Shown: positions 48,001 through 61,718 of the stretch, in pieces
Numbering within the stretch: the first letter of the stretch is position 1
Layout of the letters: every line of letters begins with the position of its first letter
Assembly (NCBI GenBank): GCA_963969395.1
Contig: OZ017799.1
Location: 13,394,501-13,458,500, forward strand
Length of the DNA: 64,000 nucleotides
Origin: Pseudoscleropodium purum
Taxonomy: Eukaryota; Streptophyta; Bryopsida; Hypnales; Brachytheciaceae
Direction: 5' to 3'
Program-made: the position numbers and the translations under genes
Notes under the pieces: generated by a model
What the model was told of the DNA's origin: nothing
The model's database searches: none
What the model saw: only the letters and a program-made list of their open reading frames with translations

Positions 48001-50860
48001 CAATTTTTGAAATTCAACCATTGATATTATTAGCATATTATTTAGAACATCTTCAAAAATTTGAAATTATTCTAATCATTTTGTGTTCTTAATCACACCA
48101 AAGTGAAACTTTTATTTTTTAAATTACTGAAAAAATAAATTCAAAAAATAGTTCTCTAGACTCAATTTTTGTACAAAGTAAGGACAAAAAATGTTCCAAA
48201 AAATGTTTTTTTCATCTCTACTATTCTTTTCATCGGAAAAAAAAATCATACTTGCTCTTGTTTTCTAAATAAAATTTTAAATACTTTTCCCATTGAAATT
48301 TTAATAATTAGGAAATGTAATAAGTATGTCAACTTGTTAGTACTCTACAAGATCCGATTTCAAAAAATATTGAGATTTATTTCACCCTACTGAGAAATTG
48401 CCATTGAAAATTTGAAGAGGATGCATTTTGTCCTCAATCTCTAAAATATCATTGTATTTGTAGTGATGGCAAGATGTATTTTGTACAAGTTTCTATAATA
48501 TCAAGTTTTAGTGAATTATTTTGAAATTCTTTTATAAGATAGAAAAATTGATTAGCTTAGAGGAATGTAATTTTAACTTTAATTAGTGCATGGGAGTGAG
48601 AGTTATACCATATAACTACAATAAACCTAGAATCGAAAAGGAGGGCAAATAAATCTACAAAAATTTGAAATAAGTTTTAATTTTTTTTCTTTGTATATTA
48701 TATTATTGTCTATATGGAATGCTTTTATTTGTTTCATTTGGATTTATGATGTGAATGTTATGGAGCATCTTATTTTGCAAGCAACTGCAACTTAAAAGAC
48801 AAAAATTGGTATAGGATTCTTTTTGGGTTCAATTTTCAATTTTTTTCAAAAAAAATAGTTCCACATGACTAACTTTGATCTTTTAAAATAATCCCACTAT
48901 TGACATTAGTGCATTTTAGATCCTTTGTATAGCTATTAATGATTTAGTTTTTCCCTCTATCCTTAACTTTCTTCTACTTAATAATTTTTTTTAAGAAAGA
49001 ATCACATTATTTATTTAATTTTTATTTATTTAGATTTTTTTATTTCAATTTTGAATGATGAAAAAATTTTAATTCAAAATCTATAGTGCAAACTTTTTTA
49101 GTGAAAGAAGATTCATAGTCTCTTAATCTAAGGTAGGAATATCCATAATTGTCAATTGAAGCAATTCAGCACAATTGGAGGCAATTTTTTCTATATTAGA
49201 AATTGAAAATCATGAATTTAAAAAGAAAATAGAATTTTTGGGTACAACATCTAATTTCTACAAATTTTCAAAATAGAAGTCCATAGGACATCAACCATAT
49301 TTAAGTATGGACACAGTTTCAAGGTACATGTAGAGACACTTTAGGGAAACTTTACTATCAAACTATGGATACACTATTGTTTAGGGGTGTTCCTACCTTA
49401 GTTTGTAACTATGCCCAAAAGTATGTTTTTTGCACTTTGAACGCATTTATCTTGCAATCTATATAGTCAAAGTGTTTGAAAAGTTTTCTACACTAATATA
49501 TTACAAGATCCTATAGTTATATATGAAAAAAAATTTGTTTAATTTTTTTTGCTCTTTGCACTAGAAATGGCAGTTTTGAACCTTTTTTTTGAAAATTTTT
49601 ACTCATGGCCGCCCCTCGACCCAAGGTCGCCCCCTGGACAAGCAATCACTTATGCTGTTCACTTTCCACATCACTCTTATGGACTAGCCACATTGCCAAA
49701 ATTCATTTACCCCGGAGTAAAATAAAAACACCCCCAAATTTATACTCAACGAATCCGTCATGCTTACTCGACACTTGTCATACATGACATGCGACATGCG
49801 ATGTTTATTAGACGCAAAAACCCAAAATCCTGTCCGATAAGACAACCCTGGTTAAGATATACAACTTAAGTATCTTTGAAGTGAATTATGCATGGATCAC
49901 ATTTGACTAGAAGTCTTTATTTGTGTTTAAGCTTGGTACTTTTTGTTGAGTGCTTGTGATCATAGAATGGTTAAAATATTCATTGTCAAATATATTAAAA
50001 ACAATAGTAGATCCAATTGTATGGATATATATGATAAGGGATAATGATGATTTATTATACCCACAAGGCAAATTAGCAAAGGTGGCACTTCAATCTATGC
50101 CAAATCTATTAAAGCTTTCAAAGGCAACTTTAATTTTAGAAGATGCCATATTTAAAAACATTACCTAAATTTTATTTTGTTCAATACAAATCTCTTTTGA
50201 AAATATAATTTTCCAACATTGACTTTCTGGTATTGTATATTATTCTATTGAATTCCATTGGTAGTGTATTCAAATTAGTAAGATATTGGGTGTCAAAATT
50301 TGTGACATTCATTTGCATCAAGTTTCAAGACTTGGGATTGAAATTAAGTTGCAATTTAAGTGGTGACAAATTCATGAAATTCTTCCCTATTTAACTAAAT
50401 TGACATAACTTAAATTCTTTTATGAATTGTGTACTAAAAGTCATTGATAGTCTCTTCAAAACTCTCTAACTAATGTTCCAAATATTGATTGTCTAGACGT
50501 TCGTAGATTATTTTGCTAATTCTTTTTTTTTTCTCACTAAACTCACTTAGGTCTCCATACCTCCCACGTCTTTGCATTGCACAAGATCATTTGCTATTTA
50601 AGTGCAAAAAAGTGCAAGTGTCAAGAAGAGATTACTAGCTTGTATGTCCCATATGTAGATCAAATCCAATTCCCCAAACAACTGTCACCACTTATATTGT
50701 TGATCCATAACATAGGACCTCAGCTTGTCTGAAGTCAATTGCTTTTGTTTTTGCCTTTAGACTTTTCATAAAATAGAACTTCAACTTCATGTATACTTTT
50801 TGTTTTTTGTAAATTTAACTTAGCTTCAAGTTTCACAGAGTCAAGGTATTCTTCCCCTAG
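45001..50860. other. AT-rich intergenic desert
   Basis: No supported gene. It contains a spaced duplication: about 75 bp starting ATCAAATGGGGAAGTTYCTA occurs at 47251-47325 and again at 47471-47545. The segment at about 49600-49850 is locally GC-richer and ends GACAACCCTG, see the separate entry. Confidence 0.5.
49605..49850. mobile_element. Possible 3' end of a fourth hAT element
   Basis: The segment ends TAAGACAACCCTG at 49850; reverse-complemented this is CAGGGTTGTCTTA, matching the termini of the three better copies. It is GC-richer than its surroundings over about 245 bp. The left end and target duplication were not found, so it may be truncated or decayed. Confidence 0.35.
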
Positions 50861-53600
50861 CCACCCCATGCTTAGATACGTCTGATTGGACACATTCAAG
50901 GAGTCAAAGGATTTTCCCAAATGTTATAGCTAGGGAAGGTTGCTTCTAGTAGCCAGTGCGCACCTTGTACATCTTTGCCACCTCACACATGAAGTGTAGC
51001 CAACTCATGTAGGGATCCCCAAGAGCCATCATTCCCTTGTTGGGCTTGATTGATTTATAGACATGTCCACAATACTGACGAGCACCAATGCTTAGTTTTG
51101 CAAAGTTGCCTCCATGGGTCATCACATACACATTTGATTTTAGGCATATTAGGAAATCTAATGTTGCTAGTAAGATGACATGTTGAAAAGGTGCCAATTC
51201 TTCCCTGCTTGCTAAGTCATCTTTTCTAACCTGCACAAGCCAAAGAATGTAGCTATAAAATATAGTCTGAAGTTGATTAGATTTTCTACACCATGGATTG
51301 AAATGAAATATGTCTCTTTTCTAACAAGTGAATCTATACCAAGTTGGAAAATATTCTTTGTAGTAAATGCATCCTAGCATTTTCTCCATAGACAAAACTA
51401 GATGCCACATAAATTAGAGAAGTTCTATTGTAGGCCATTCCTTTGAGAACTAGGGCAATTTCATTAGGTTCCATTGGACATCTTCCTTGCTTTCGTTTAT
51501 AGAGGCCTTCCTTCCACATGATTGTGTCATTCTATGCAATAATCAATATTTTTGTTAGGATTATCTAGAACAAAAGTAGAATTTACGCATGAAAGGGATT
51601 GCTAGTGTTTGGAGCAAATGTTTTATAAGAGAGACAAAGCTCAAGATATTAGAAGAGATGAAGAAGCACATAATTAATCACACGTTGAAGCGTCTTGGCC
51701 ATTCTTTCTTTCTATATTCTTGAAGTGTTCCCTTTTCTTCTTGAGTGTTGACAAAGTCACAAAATGACAATTCCACCATTCTTTAATATGCAAATCCCAA
51801 ATGCAATGCCCTAATATAAGAATATATTCTCTCTAAAGAAATTCCTTATTTATCCATGCAATGCAATTGAGGACAAGAAATGCATTCACAAATTAGTTAT
51901 ATTTAAGCAAATGTTACCACTCAATCACTCATAGCACAACGACATTAATTTTGAAATGTAAAATCTGGCCAAAAATGAATCCAATTGCTTAATAGATACT
52001 CCAAATGGAATAAAATGTTCCAACAAGAAAAGAAAATACCATGGATGGATGCAATTTGGGGACAATTTTCATTACATTTTCCAAAACAAATTATTATTGT
52101 GTATAAGGATGTTGACATTGCATATGAAATGATGTAAATTGAGCTCAAGATTTAGTTATACATTTGCATCATTAAAAAAGTAATACATTCAAAAATCCCT
52201 CCATCAACCCTACCAATTGTGAAGGCTATGACATTGCTATACAATGCAATGAGTTGCAGTAGATTCTTCGTTTTAAATGGTTACAATTGTTTTAGAGGAC
52301 GTGGTAGTTTTGACATCATTTTCTACCAAGTCTTAAAAGCAATAAATGAAATAGCCATAGGTGCAAAGCATATATGTAAGGATGTAGTTTACCTGTCCAA
52401 TTATGCATCCATGATACAAGGATGTTTTCCATTTGTTCTATTTCAAAAAGAAACTTGATGGCATGATAGTTCACACGGCATTGTAACTTGTTTATCTCAA
52501 TTAGAACATTTTCATATCTGCATTCTATAAATGATATAAGTAATTAGAGTACTACTCTGAACATCGAAGTAAGAGATGCTATACATTTATCTGAATTCAA
52601 TTAGTTTTAATTTGTAGTCTTAGATAGTGTACACTATGTACGTTTCATGACTCATATCAGCTTACAACATTAGTATAGAAAAATTTGCAACAAATGGGTA
52701 TACCCAAGCCTATCAAAAAAGGGCTTGAGAGACATGAGTTTGTTTTTCTTGATTTGTGGAAGAACATTCTATAGATAGAATTGAGCACTTACATATTTAG
52801 GAATATTTTTGATGGTAAACTTGCTTATCCATCAAGTATTGTGTTACATTTCTCTCAAAAAGCAAGGTTCATCACTATTGTGACTATACGTGAAGTATGT
52901 TGCTATTTAGAAACATAAAAATTGAATTTTATCCATTTGCTTAAAACTGAACATGGTCTATTCAACTATCTCTAAGATACATGGTTCAATAATGAAAGTG
53001 TAATGAAGTTAATATTGAACAAAGGAATGGAACTACAAAAAGTTGCTTAAACACCATGCTTGTATCATGTAATAACTCATGTACCTACTTTAAAGATTGC
53101 AAAGGTTATGTGACATAGAATTTTGAGAAATGATCTATTTAGGAAATGGAGAGTAAACCTCACCTAATGGAGGAATAAAACTCTTCATTGTGAGGAATCA
53201 AATTTGGTGGATCACTCATAATGCGAACATCAACTTTGAGTATTGTATGGAGTGATCAACGTCAAATACATCTACAAATTGTCTACAAGAAGGTATCCAT
53301 GTCAATAATTATAAAACCTATTGGCATTGCTATATTTAGTAATTTAAGAATTTCTTGAAGACCTAGAAATGGCCCCAAAGTTAAATATTTGTATCCAGCT
53401 CTGATCATATTTAATGAGAAATTATGAACTTTGGACTTAAGGGATAGAGTTGGGTTTAAATGAAACAGTCGTTGAATCGTCCCAAATAGAATCTTCTTTG
53501 AAAACAAGAATGATGAGAGTATAGTTTATAATGCACGCTACTACAACGGCATTGATTCTCTACGAAATAGCCAAACCCTTGAGGCAAATTCGATGGTAGG
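50861..53600 (-). pseudogene. Decayed GDP-fucose protein O-fucosyltransferase gene
   Basis: Pieces on the minus strand follow the order of plant O-fucosyltransferase-like proteins (Golgi, DUF246 family). Near 53560-53455: INAVVVACIINYTL then DSIWDDS. Near 52490-52385: LQCRVNYHAIKF. At 51535-51340: GRCPMEPNEIALVLKGMAYN, LIYVASSFVYG. At 51230-50865: RKDDLASREELAPF, DFLICLKSNVYVMTHGGNFA, KSIKPNKGMM, GDPYMSW, then EATFPSYNIWENPLTP. Lesions include a one-base deletion after KVRTG and a TGA where the family has TPCMC. Spacers are AT-rich and several conserved exons are unrecognisable. This is an old relic within the desert. Confidence 0.82.
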
Positions 53601-56289
53601 TTCTCAACAAGTGAACTTGCGATATATACTAGATACATGAATAAGTTGTAGTATCGTGAAAGAATTGAAGTTTACTACAAACATATCTTCCATTACTATT
53701 ATATCTCCCTGGAAAGAATGAGAGTGACATTGAGTGTTACGTGGATCTATTCATCAGAAATACATGTTTTGTGAAAAAAATGACATATAGAAATTTTGTA
53801 CTGATTCAAACCACCCTCGGTAATTATGCCAGAATATTCATTACCCCCGTCATCACTTAGTGGAGTTGCATACGATAGTTGTTAATATTGCAAACCTCAA
53901 TAAACAACCAAAGATACATCTACTACGAGACGTATCCAAATAACAAACTAATCAAAAATTTTGAAATCTTGTACACATCAAAGCAACAACATTTGATGAA
54001 TTCTACAAAAGATAGTAGCACAAGAATTTTTCTTCACAAAATACTATACTCTAATGTACAACACATGCAACAGAAAGGATTTTTTGCAATTTTATTTCAT
54101 AGAGAAATTTCATGATGTGAATTCCAAAAAACTAGATGGTAAGAAGTATATTATCATAATTGTCATGAATTGCTTTTGAGCAAGTTCTTCAATCTTTGGT
54201 TGAAGCTCTGGGATTCTCTCAAAGAAATTCTAACTTGTTGAATTGTGAAGTCATACATTATTGTTATGAATGAGAAATTTAGGGAGAGAGGAGTACATGA
54301 ATATATATATATATATTATTGTTAGGGTGTTATTGTGCTTTAAATAGTCTTTATATGAGGGCAAGGCATTCGGAGCTCACGTTTTATAAAAAGAAACAAA
54401 ACTAGCTCTTGCCATGTGCAATACAATTCAAGGTTAATGACTCAATTAGCTAGTTAATTCTATTTGACTAAAAGTATTGTGCAACAAATGAATTAGTACA
54501 AATATTGTCTTTGAACAAAGATTATGTACAAATATATAATTTTGTAGGTGTGGGAAAGAAATGATCATCAATATTAACTAAATGCCCACACCAATGGTCA
54601 TAAGCAAGAGAAACCACTACCATAAGCCTAGCGCCTTTCTTCTCAATCCTTCTATGGAAATGATCAATGTTGTTGCATTAAGTGCTACACTCCTCACTAA
54701 TAATCATTCTATAAAGTTTGCGAGCTATATTCCCACACCAAAAATTACAAAGTAGCTAGAGTAAGAGGTCAAGGAATATTTTCTTCAGCTTGCATGCAAA
54801 TGATAATTTATGAGGCAACAGTGGTATCAAGCTATGCCAACCTTCAAATCACATACAAGATTACATGTACATAACTTACCGCAAATCCCAACATTGAATG
54901 ATGTCCAAACCAAAGACAAGAGCAAAGCAAGCCAAACAACTCTTTGCAAACTTACAATAACCAGCATAATTCAACATTTTTGAGGTAGCCACTCATGATA
55001 AGCCATGACACAAAAATTCAATATCCTTAAAATTGGCAAGTTTAAATTTAATAGATATTTGAATAGAAGTTAAAAAGTTTTTGATTACTAAATAAAAGAT
55101 GAACAAACGTTTTTTCCTTTGATAACTAGAAAGGGTAAATATTTAACTTTATTGCAATTGTACTAAATTTTTGCCAATTTAATAGAAATTCCCTTGAAAC
55201 TAGTAGAATAGATTTTCAAAACACTTTGATTTTGGCAAATATTTTGACATATTTCAACCTTCTTTCATCATTGCATATGAAATTTTAGAAAATAAAACTA
55301 AGAAAATACTAAAAAGTGAAGCAGTCTCCTTTAATGCCCTTGGAAGAAGATACAATGCCAAATGTGATCCAGTTTTGTAACCCTATCAAATAGCAAAAGC
55401 ATCCTTGAAGTTTTAGGAAACACTCTATTCAAGAATTAACAAGTCTAGACAAAGACCTACTCTCGACTACCAATTATCCCTTAGTTAGAAAGTTGTACAA
55501 TTCTTGCAATGGATCAAATCATCTTATCTTACATAGCAATGTAAGACGGAATGCTTTATAAAAATTTAAAATTTAAATTGTCTATCTTCACAAAACAAAA
55601 AATCAAAATATACTTTTAATATTGTGCAATGTTGTGCTTTTCAATTGTGATAAGAAGAGGTTTGATACATTCAAATATATTCATGAGTGAAAAAAACTTT
55701 ATGATTGGGCACAATCACCACCATTTACGTCCCAATTCCTTTTTCACAACAAAACATAGGGAAGCAAAAACAAAAAACAAAACAAAACAAAAAACAAATA
55801 AAAAACAAAAACAAAAAAAACAAAAGCAAAACTTTTTCTAGAACATCCCAAAGATCTGGGCACTTATCTAACTCTTGTCATTTCACAAACTAGCTTTACA
55901 AGGTCTCATCAAATATTCAAAGCATATTTTAAAGTATTTTATTTGGAACTTCATCATCATACTTACCAAGCAGTTTACAATCTAAAGCATAGTAGTACGT
56001 TAATCTATTATTTGACAAGGCAAACCAATATTACTGTACCAAAAGCCAAAGTATCTCTCGTATGATTCTACTTGGTGTATGAGTCACAGGTACTCACAAC
56101 ATTTTTGCCCAAGTATCCCCTAAGTGTAAAAAAGGACAACTTGTCCTATTTTGCACAAATGTCATAAATCACTAAACACTATCCTAGTAGTATCATATTG
56201 AAATCATGCATGTACAACCATATGTATTATATTAGTATCATCTAGAAAAAATAGAGGATTAAAGAGTATATAAAGTATCAAAATTGCTC

Positions 56290-56412
56290 TGAGAGGTCGT
56301 GGGCCTCACCTGTGCCCATTCCAAGAACAAGACAACAAATTGCAATGTTAGTGAGGATACACCGGGTGTCTCCAGCCCAATGACACGTGTTATTGCTATC
56401 ACACAAAAAAAT
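56290..56412. repeat. Dispersed repeat, copy A
   Basis: GGCCTCACCTGTGCCCATKCCAA, a short variable part, GTTAGTGAGGATACACCGGGTG, then AACACGTGTTATTGCTATCACA, aligning with 57608-57720 in the same orientation. On the minus strand both copies keep a similar open frame (GMGT.EA words), so this may be a shared decayed exon of unknown origin. Confidence 0.45.
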
Positions 56413-57599
56413 TTAAGATACAAACAAACATCTCTAAATAATCCTCAAAATCAAAAACCTGAGAAAGGGAAGTATTCGACTGTGACGATGTCATATTCCT
56501 CTTCCATAGCTTGTTTTGTAAGTTTACAGTGCTCTTGCTAACCAGGTATGCACCAAGTTATACACTAGTATATGCAGCAATAGAGTATGGCCAGTACCAG
56601 AGGCGTGCTCATTTGTAAAGCTATACAGTGATAAAGAACAGGGTTTATAAAAAGCCCCGTTTACATGGCTTCATTAGTCTGAACGGATGTACTTTAGAGT
56701 TTGTGCATAAAATTCAAAATGTGCTCTGGCTCTGTCGGAGTTGAGCTATGTTGAGCCAACTCATTGAAAAACTTTGTGGTTATTTTGGGTCCCATCAAAA
56801 GGAGCACCAATTTTTTATTGTTTAATGAACCAAAGATATCCGTTTCAAATTAGTTTTTGAAGTTACAACACCAATTCAACTGCATGTTGATTGTGCTACA
56901 ATAGAATCTAGTTTGGTCCCTTGATCTTGTCTGATCACTACCATAGTTATTGTAAACAAGCTCATTAAGCTTTAAACCAGCCATTACCATACCCATGAGT
57001 TGGATTTGAGCTGTATTGTAGCTCTTAATCCAACGAATGCAAAAAATAAAAAAGGAATGAAATAACATCCCTAATTTCATCTGAGATGGATGGGAGGGTG
57101 GGAATCTATAGTGTATTCATATCTAAGTCACATATTAGTGTGTGAGTTTCATATCTAAAGGATGTAAGAATCCAATATTCATCATAGTAGTTATTTTATA
57201 ACTTCCTTTTTTCTAAGGTTGATGTTTATATCTCAATTTCTTTACAAGCAATTGCTTGAAGATGAAATCTAGAAAATCATAGTCTTGGAACATCTCTTAG
57301 ACAAGAGCACTAATCTAATCAAGTCCTATCTTTTGCTGTAGATCTTTTCTCAATGTATTTCACAAAGCAAGTCAAATGTCATTTGCTCTATTCCATTTTT
57401 CAAAGATTCACAACCCAAATCACTTTATTGAGAGTATATTTGAAGCATAATTTGTCAAGGCTTAAAATAAAACCAACGAATGGAACTTCAATATATGAAG
57501 TCAAAAAAATGCAACCCATACAAACTTTTTTTCTTTTTGGAAATTAAATAGGAAAGTAGGAGAAAAACTTCCTAAGATTGACGTTCCATATGTCTTTAT

Positions 57600-57722
57600 G
57601 AGGAAGTAGGCCTCACTTGTGCCCATGCCAATAACAAACCACAAAAGTAAAGTTAGAGAGGTTGCACGAGGTGCCTTTAGTCTAACAACACTTACTATTG
57701 TTGTCACATTAAAACAACAAAG
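57600..57722. repeat. Dispersed repeat, copy B
   Basis: Second copy of the 56290-56412 repeat: GGCCTCACTTGTGCCCATGCCAA, GTTAGAGAGGTTGCACGAGGTG and AACACTTACTATTGTTGTCACA in the same order. The minus-strand frame reads VTTIVSVVRLKAPRATSLTL here. Unassigned. Confidence 0.45.
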
Positions 57723-58854
57723 AAACTCATGTCTAGTCCTAAATTCCAACATCATTAAAGCCAAATTTAACCATTGCAAGACCCTAAAGACTTGAGTGCT
57801 TGAGGAAGATTGTGTTGCATCCATGTTTGTCAAAAACTCCTTAACTCAGTCACAATTCAAAACACTACTGCAAATAAAGCTCATAGCTATAGCTAAAGTG
57901 TGATGAATTGACTACACAAGTTCCAAGCTCAGTTTGCAATAACCATGCCAAATGTGAAAATAACCAGAGGCTTGGGCGCTCAGCCTTGGACTCAATCAAC
58001 ATGCTTTGCAAGGATAACAATTTGTAAAAATGTTGTACATGTCACAAGTTAGTTGGTCAACAATCAACTCGTCAATAGTCACAAGTCATTAGTTAACAAT
58101 ATTTAACTCTAGTGGCAATTTAGCACTTCTAATGACTTGTTTTAATAAAAATCAAGCCATTAATATCAACAGAAGCTACCCAATTTTTAAGTCATCCCAA
58201 TTCATTAATCCCGACATGTATGGTCTAGGTGCATGGTAGGAGCACATCCATTACAAGCTTTGGAGGTTAATCCGCCTTTTAGAAGGTAATTGATCACTGT
58301 AATGCAACACTTTAAATGTCTCAATTGTAAAGCAAGCTATGACAATAAAGAAATAATTTACCTTACCCTATTGGATAGTTAATTAGTGTAAAATCTTTGG
58401 ATAAAGATTTAACACTAAAAGTGACAATTCACTATCATCCAAAAGGATGAATATATCATTAGTGTAAAGCCATGTACAAATATTGTGAAAACTTGTCTAA
58501 TGAATGGGGCTAATAGACTGAAGGAAGTTAATCAAATGGGCCTTTAAAGTATTCCTCAAAAATAGGTTTCAAGTTGTAGAAAAACATATTCAACTCAAAA
58601 CATGTTCAAGGTCATGTGATAAAACATCACCTTAATTTAGTTGGTATCAAGACAAGTCCAAAGCCTTGTAATGAAAAAATAGAAAATGTAGATACAAATA
58701 TGTACCACTATTAATGAGTTCAATCATATCATAACATATCCAAGGTCATGTAGTGAACAAAATAGTGGATAAAAGTACTTAGGTATATCTCATAATTATA
58801 TTAATATGGATCATCAAATTTCTTTTTATGTCTAAATGTGTGTAAGAACACATA

Positions 58855-59055
58855 TCGTAGTAATATGTATATGTATCTATATATATATGTAAATATATGC
58901 ATATATAGTTATATATGTATATCTATATGCATAAACATGTCTATAACAAATTCTAAGTATAGAAATATCTTAGAATGTAAAGTCAAATATCTGTAAAAAT
59001 AAAAATCAAAGTTTATTGTTTGACTTGGAAATCTGGAAAAAATTTAAAAAAATTT

Positions 59056-59107
<52 letters not shown>

Positions 59108-59122
59108 TTATTTATATATATG
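58855..59122. repeat. TA-rich microsatellites
   Basis: Interrupted ATATAT/TATGCATATA sequence at 58855-58935, and a near-perfect TA dinucleotide run at 59060-59102, followed by TTTA/TATA words to about 59122. Confidence 0.9.
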
Positions 59123-60797
59123 TCATTTCTAGTAAATGCTTTAGTAAAAATAAATTGAGACTCATAGGCCATCATTCACTCAACTTAAATACTTGCAGAC
59201 AAAGGACACAAAGAGCTCGCATTCCTTAATTAAAAAATATTTTACTCTAAACAATGAATTTAAATCTCCCTATTTTGCGCACAGAAAGATATCGACAATT
59301 GTAGAGAGGTCAAATTTTAAAGAGATTGGCATAACAACCTCTCACTACAAGAAGATCTACACATTTAATGATTTTTATTAAAAACTAGCTAAGATAGGTT
59401 TCATCAAGAACCTATCCAAATAAAGGTATGTGCATACTTAGGCTTAGCCAACGTTCTTTGCAACCATGTTACACTCCTTTTCTTTGACATATTGAGACAA
59501 AAGTTCATTTGTATTTGCTGAACCTATGTGCCCGCATAAATGACGAGTTTTACAAGCGTTGTTAACCCCTACAGGTTAGAGACTATGTTTCCACCAAAAC
59601 GCTCTAAAATTGTCATTTCTGATACAAGCACCAATTTTTATATGAAATTTTTTTTTGGATACATGTAACCATAGGATCTTGTAGTAAATTAGTTTGAAAA
59701 GATGTGGAAAAAATTTCAGAATTTTCCACCATATAGATTGTAAAATATTAACGTTTGAAGTGACAAAAATCCTTTTTTTGACCCTGTGAAAATGCGATAG
59801 CTGCACTTCACAAGGTCACATTTGTATGAAAAAATGTCCAAAATGGTTATTACTCTTCATTCTTCAAGGCAAGTTGGCTATATGCTTGAAATTTTTTAGA
59901 TCATTTGGAATTGCACAACATGTAGGAAAAAAATAGTATGTAGAAAGAAGTACAAAGTGATTCAAAACACTAAATTGTTAAGAATTTAATTATACCATTA
60001 AAATTTTCCAATCCCAACAATGGTAATGTAGTAATAAACAATCTTTATCATTTATTTTTATTTTTTTCAAAAAAATTTTAAAAATTGAATGAAATAAAGG
60101 ACTTCAAAGTTCATTTTCAAGTAAGGAATCCATAACTACCCGCAAACTAGAACACCTTATAACTTTCATCTTGTAAATCAAAATGGAATGATTGAAAGCT
60201 TTCCATGTAAATGTAATTCTAAAAATACAATTTCAAATTTTTATTTTTGAAAAAAGTCATTTTTTAAGAAATTTTTGGGTTGTCTACTGAGCATTGAAAA
60301 TTACATATCATGCTATAACTTTTGAACCATGTAGTCAAAAGTTATAAAATTTGTTGGGCCTTAAAGCTACTCCTTGAGCACATGTTTTGTGAAACTTCAT
60401 TTGTAGTGAGCTACCTAAAATCACTATGTTGCCAAAAAAATGCAATTTGGACCTTCAAGGGTTAACAAAAGAGAACTTTTGAACCATTCATTGGTCTTTG
60501 ACATTACAAATTGTTGTTTAAGAAATTACTATCTTCCAATTATGTTGATTCCAATGCACTAACAATGCTCTTTTTTAATGTAAGGCAATATAGGCAATTA
60601 CATTATGCTCTCAAAGAGAATTGAATGAACTTCTTCTCTTGCTTCTAAAGTCATCCATATTACATGTTTGATAGTGAGAAGACAATTCCCTTATATATAC
60701 ATGGGTTGGTAGGAAGTAAAATAAACAATGTGGGATATGTGAATTCAAATTGTAGGAGTTCAACCACTTGTAGTTAAGCTCAAAGCAAGAATTGAGT
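59123..60797. other. AT-rich intergenic desert
   Basis: AT-rich, no supported gene. Some words (GTTTGAAAAGATGTGG, TTTTGCTC) recur elsewhere in the deserts, suggesting old repeats. Confidence 0.4.
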
Positions 60798-61157
60798 TTG
60801 AAGTAGAATTTCAAATGTCAATTAGGCATAATGAAATGACTTTTTTTCAAAAAACTTTGAATTAAGGAAAAGTTATTAAATCAAGTTAAAATTAATCTCC
60901 AAAAATCTATTTGGTATTTCAAGTCTTCAAACAAATGTTATGGACAAATTTCAAAGAGGTGTTGGAAGGGATATTTTCTTTGACATTTTCAAACACTCTC
61001 TCCAACTTTTGTCCATAACTTTTAATTGAAGACTTAAAATATCAAATGGATTTTTGTAGATGAATTTCAACTTGATTTAACAACTTTTCTTAATTCAAAG
61101 TTTTTTGAAAAAAGTTAATCTACTATGACTAAATGAGGTTTGAAATTCTACTTCAAG
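60798..61157. mobile_element. Foldback element / long hairpin
   Basis: The left arm starts TTGAAGTAGAATTTCAAA and the right arm ends TTTGAAATTCTACTTCAA. Internal words pair across the centre (about 60980): CAAAAAACTTTGAATTAAGG with CTTAATTCAAAGTTTTTTG, and GTTATGGACAAA with TTTGTCCATAAC. Arms are about 170 bp with scattered mismatches and a short loop. An RNA from either strand would fold into one long stem. Either a MITE or an inverted-repeat small-RNA source. Confidence 0.8.
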
Positions 61158-61548
61158 CATAATCCCTAGGTTTTGACAATGAGTGATCAATTTCATGTCT
61201 TCAAATTATTCCATAGACTTTAAGGATTCATAATGGACAATAGGTTTCATTATAAAAATGATATCTCTATTGATCAATCCTTCAAATAACATTGAAGTTT
61301 CCCTTCAATATGCCATCAAAACATATTTTTTAATGGAAGATGGTCAAGTGACATTGGTATTAAAAGTTCACTTTTCGTACTTCATGACTTGTGGATGAGT
61401 ATATTACTCTCCACAGGGAAAGGCTGCGTTTCTGAAGACTAATGAATATTATGCACCAGGTCTGAATGGTTGATAATTTCATATGACTAACTATGTGCAA
61501 CCAATGCCAAACCACCCTCGGCCAAATACTTGCACGTTTCCGCTAATG

Positions 61549-61718
61549 TCAGAGGTGTTACAATTTTATAGTCCTTACCATTCCAGATGAGCAGATACCT
61601 TAATAAGTCAAGATACTAAAAATTTCCGCCGCATCAGAGGTGTTACAATTTAATAGTCCTTACCATTCCAGGTGAGCAGATACCTTAATAAGTCAAGATA
61701 CTAAAAATTTCCGCCGCA
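61549..61718. repeat. 85-bp tandem duplication
   Basis: Two adjacent units begin TCAGAGGTGTTACAATTT and run through CCTTACCATTCCAGRTGAGCA to AAATTTCCGCCGCA, with only two or so differences. A recent local duplication at the edge of the SR-gene island. Confidence 0.9.

Larger units (their letters stand above)
53601..58850. other. AT-rich intergenic desert with dispersed repeats
   Basis: No gene supported. It includes A-rich CAAAA-type low complexity at 55765-55830 and a TA run at 54298-54318. Two diverged same-orientation copies of a roughly 120-bp repeat lie at about 56290-56410 and 57600-57720. Confidence 0.45.
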
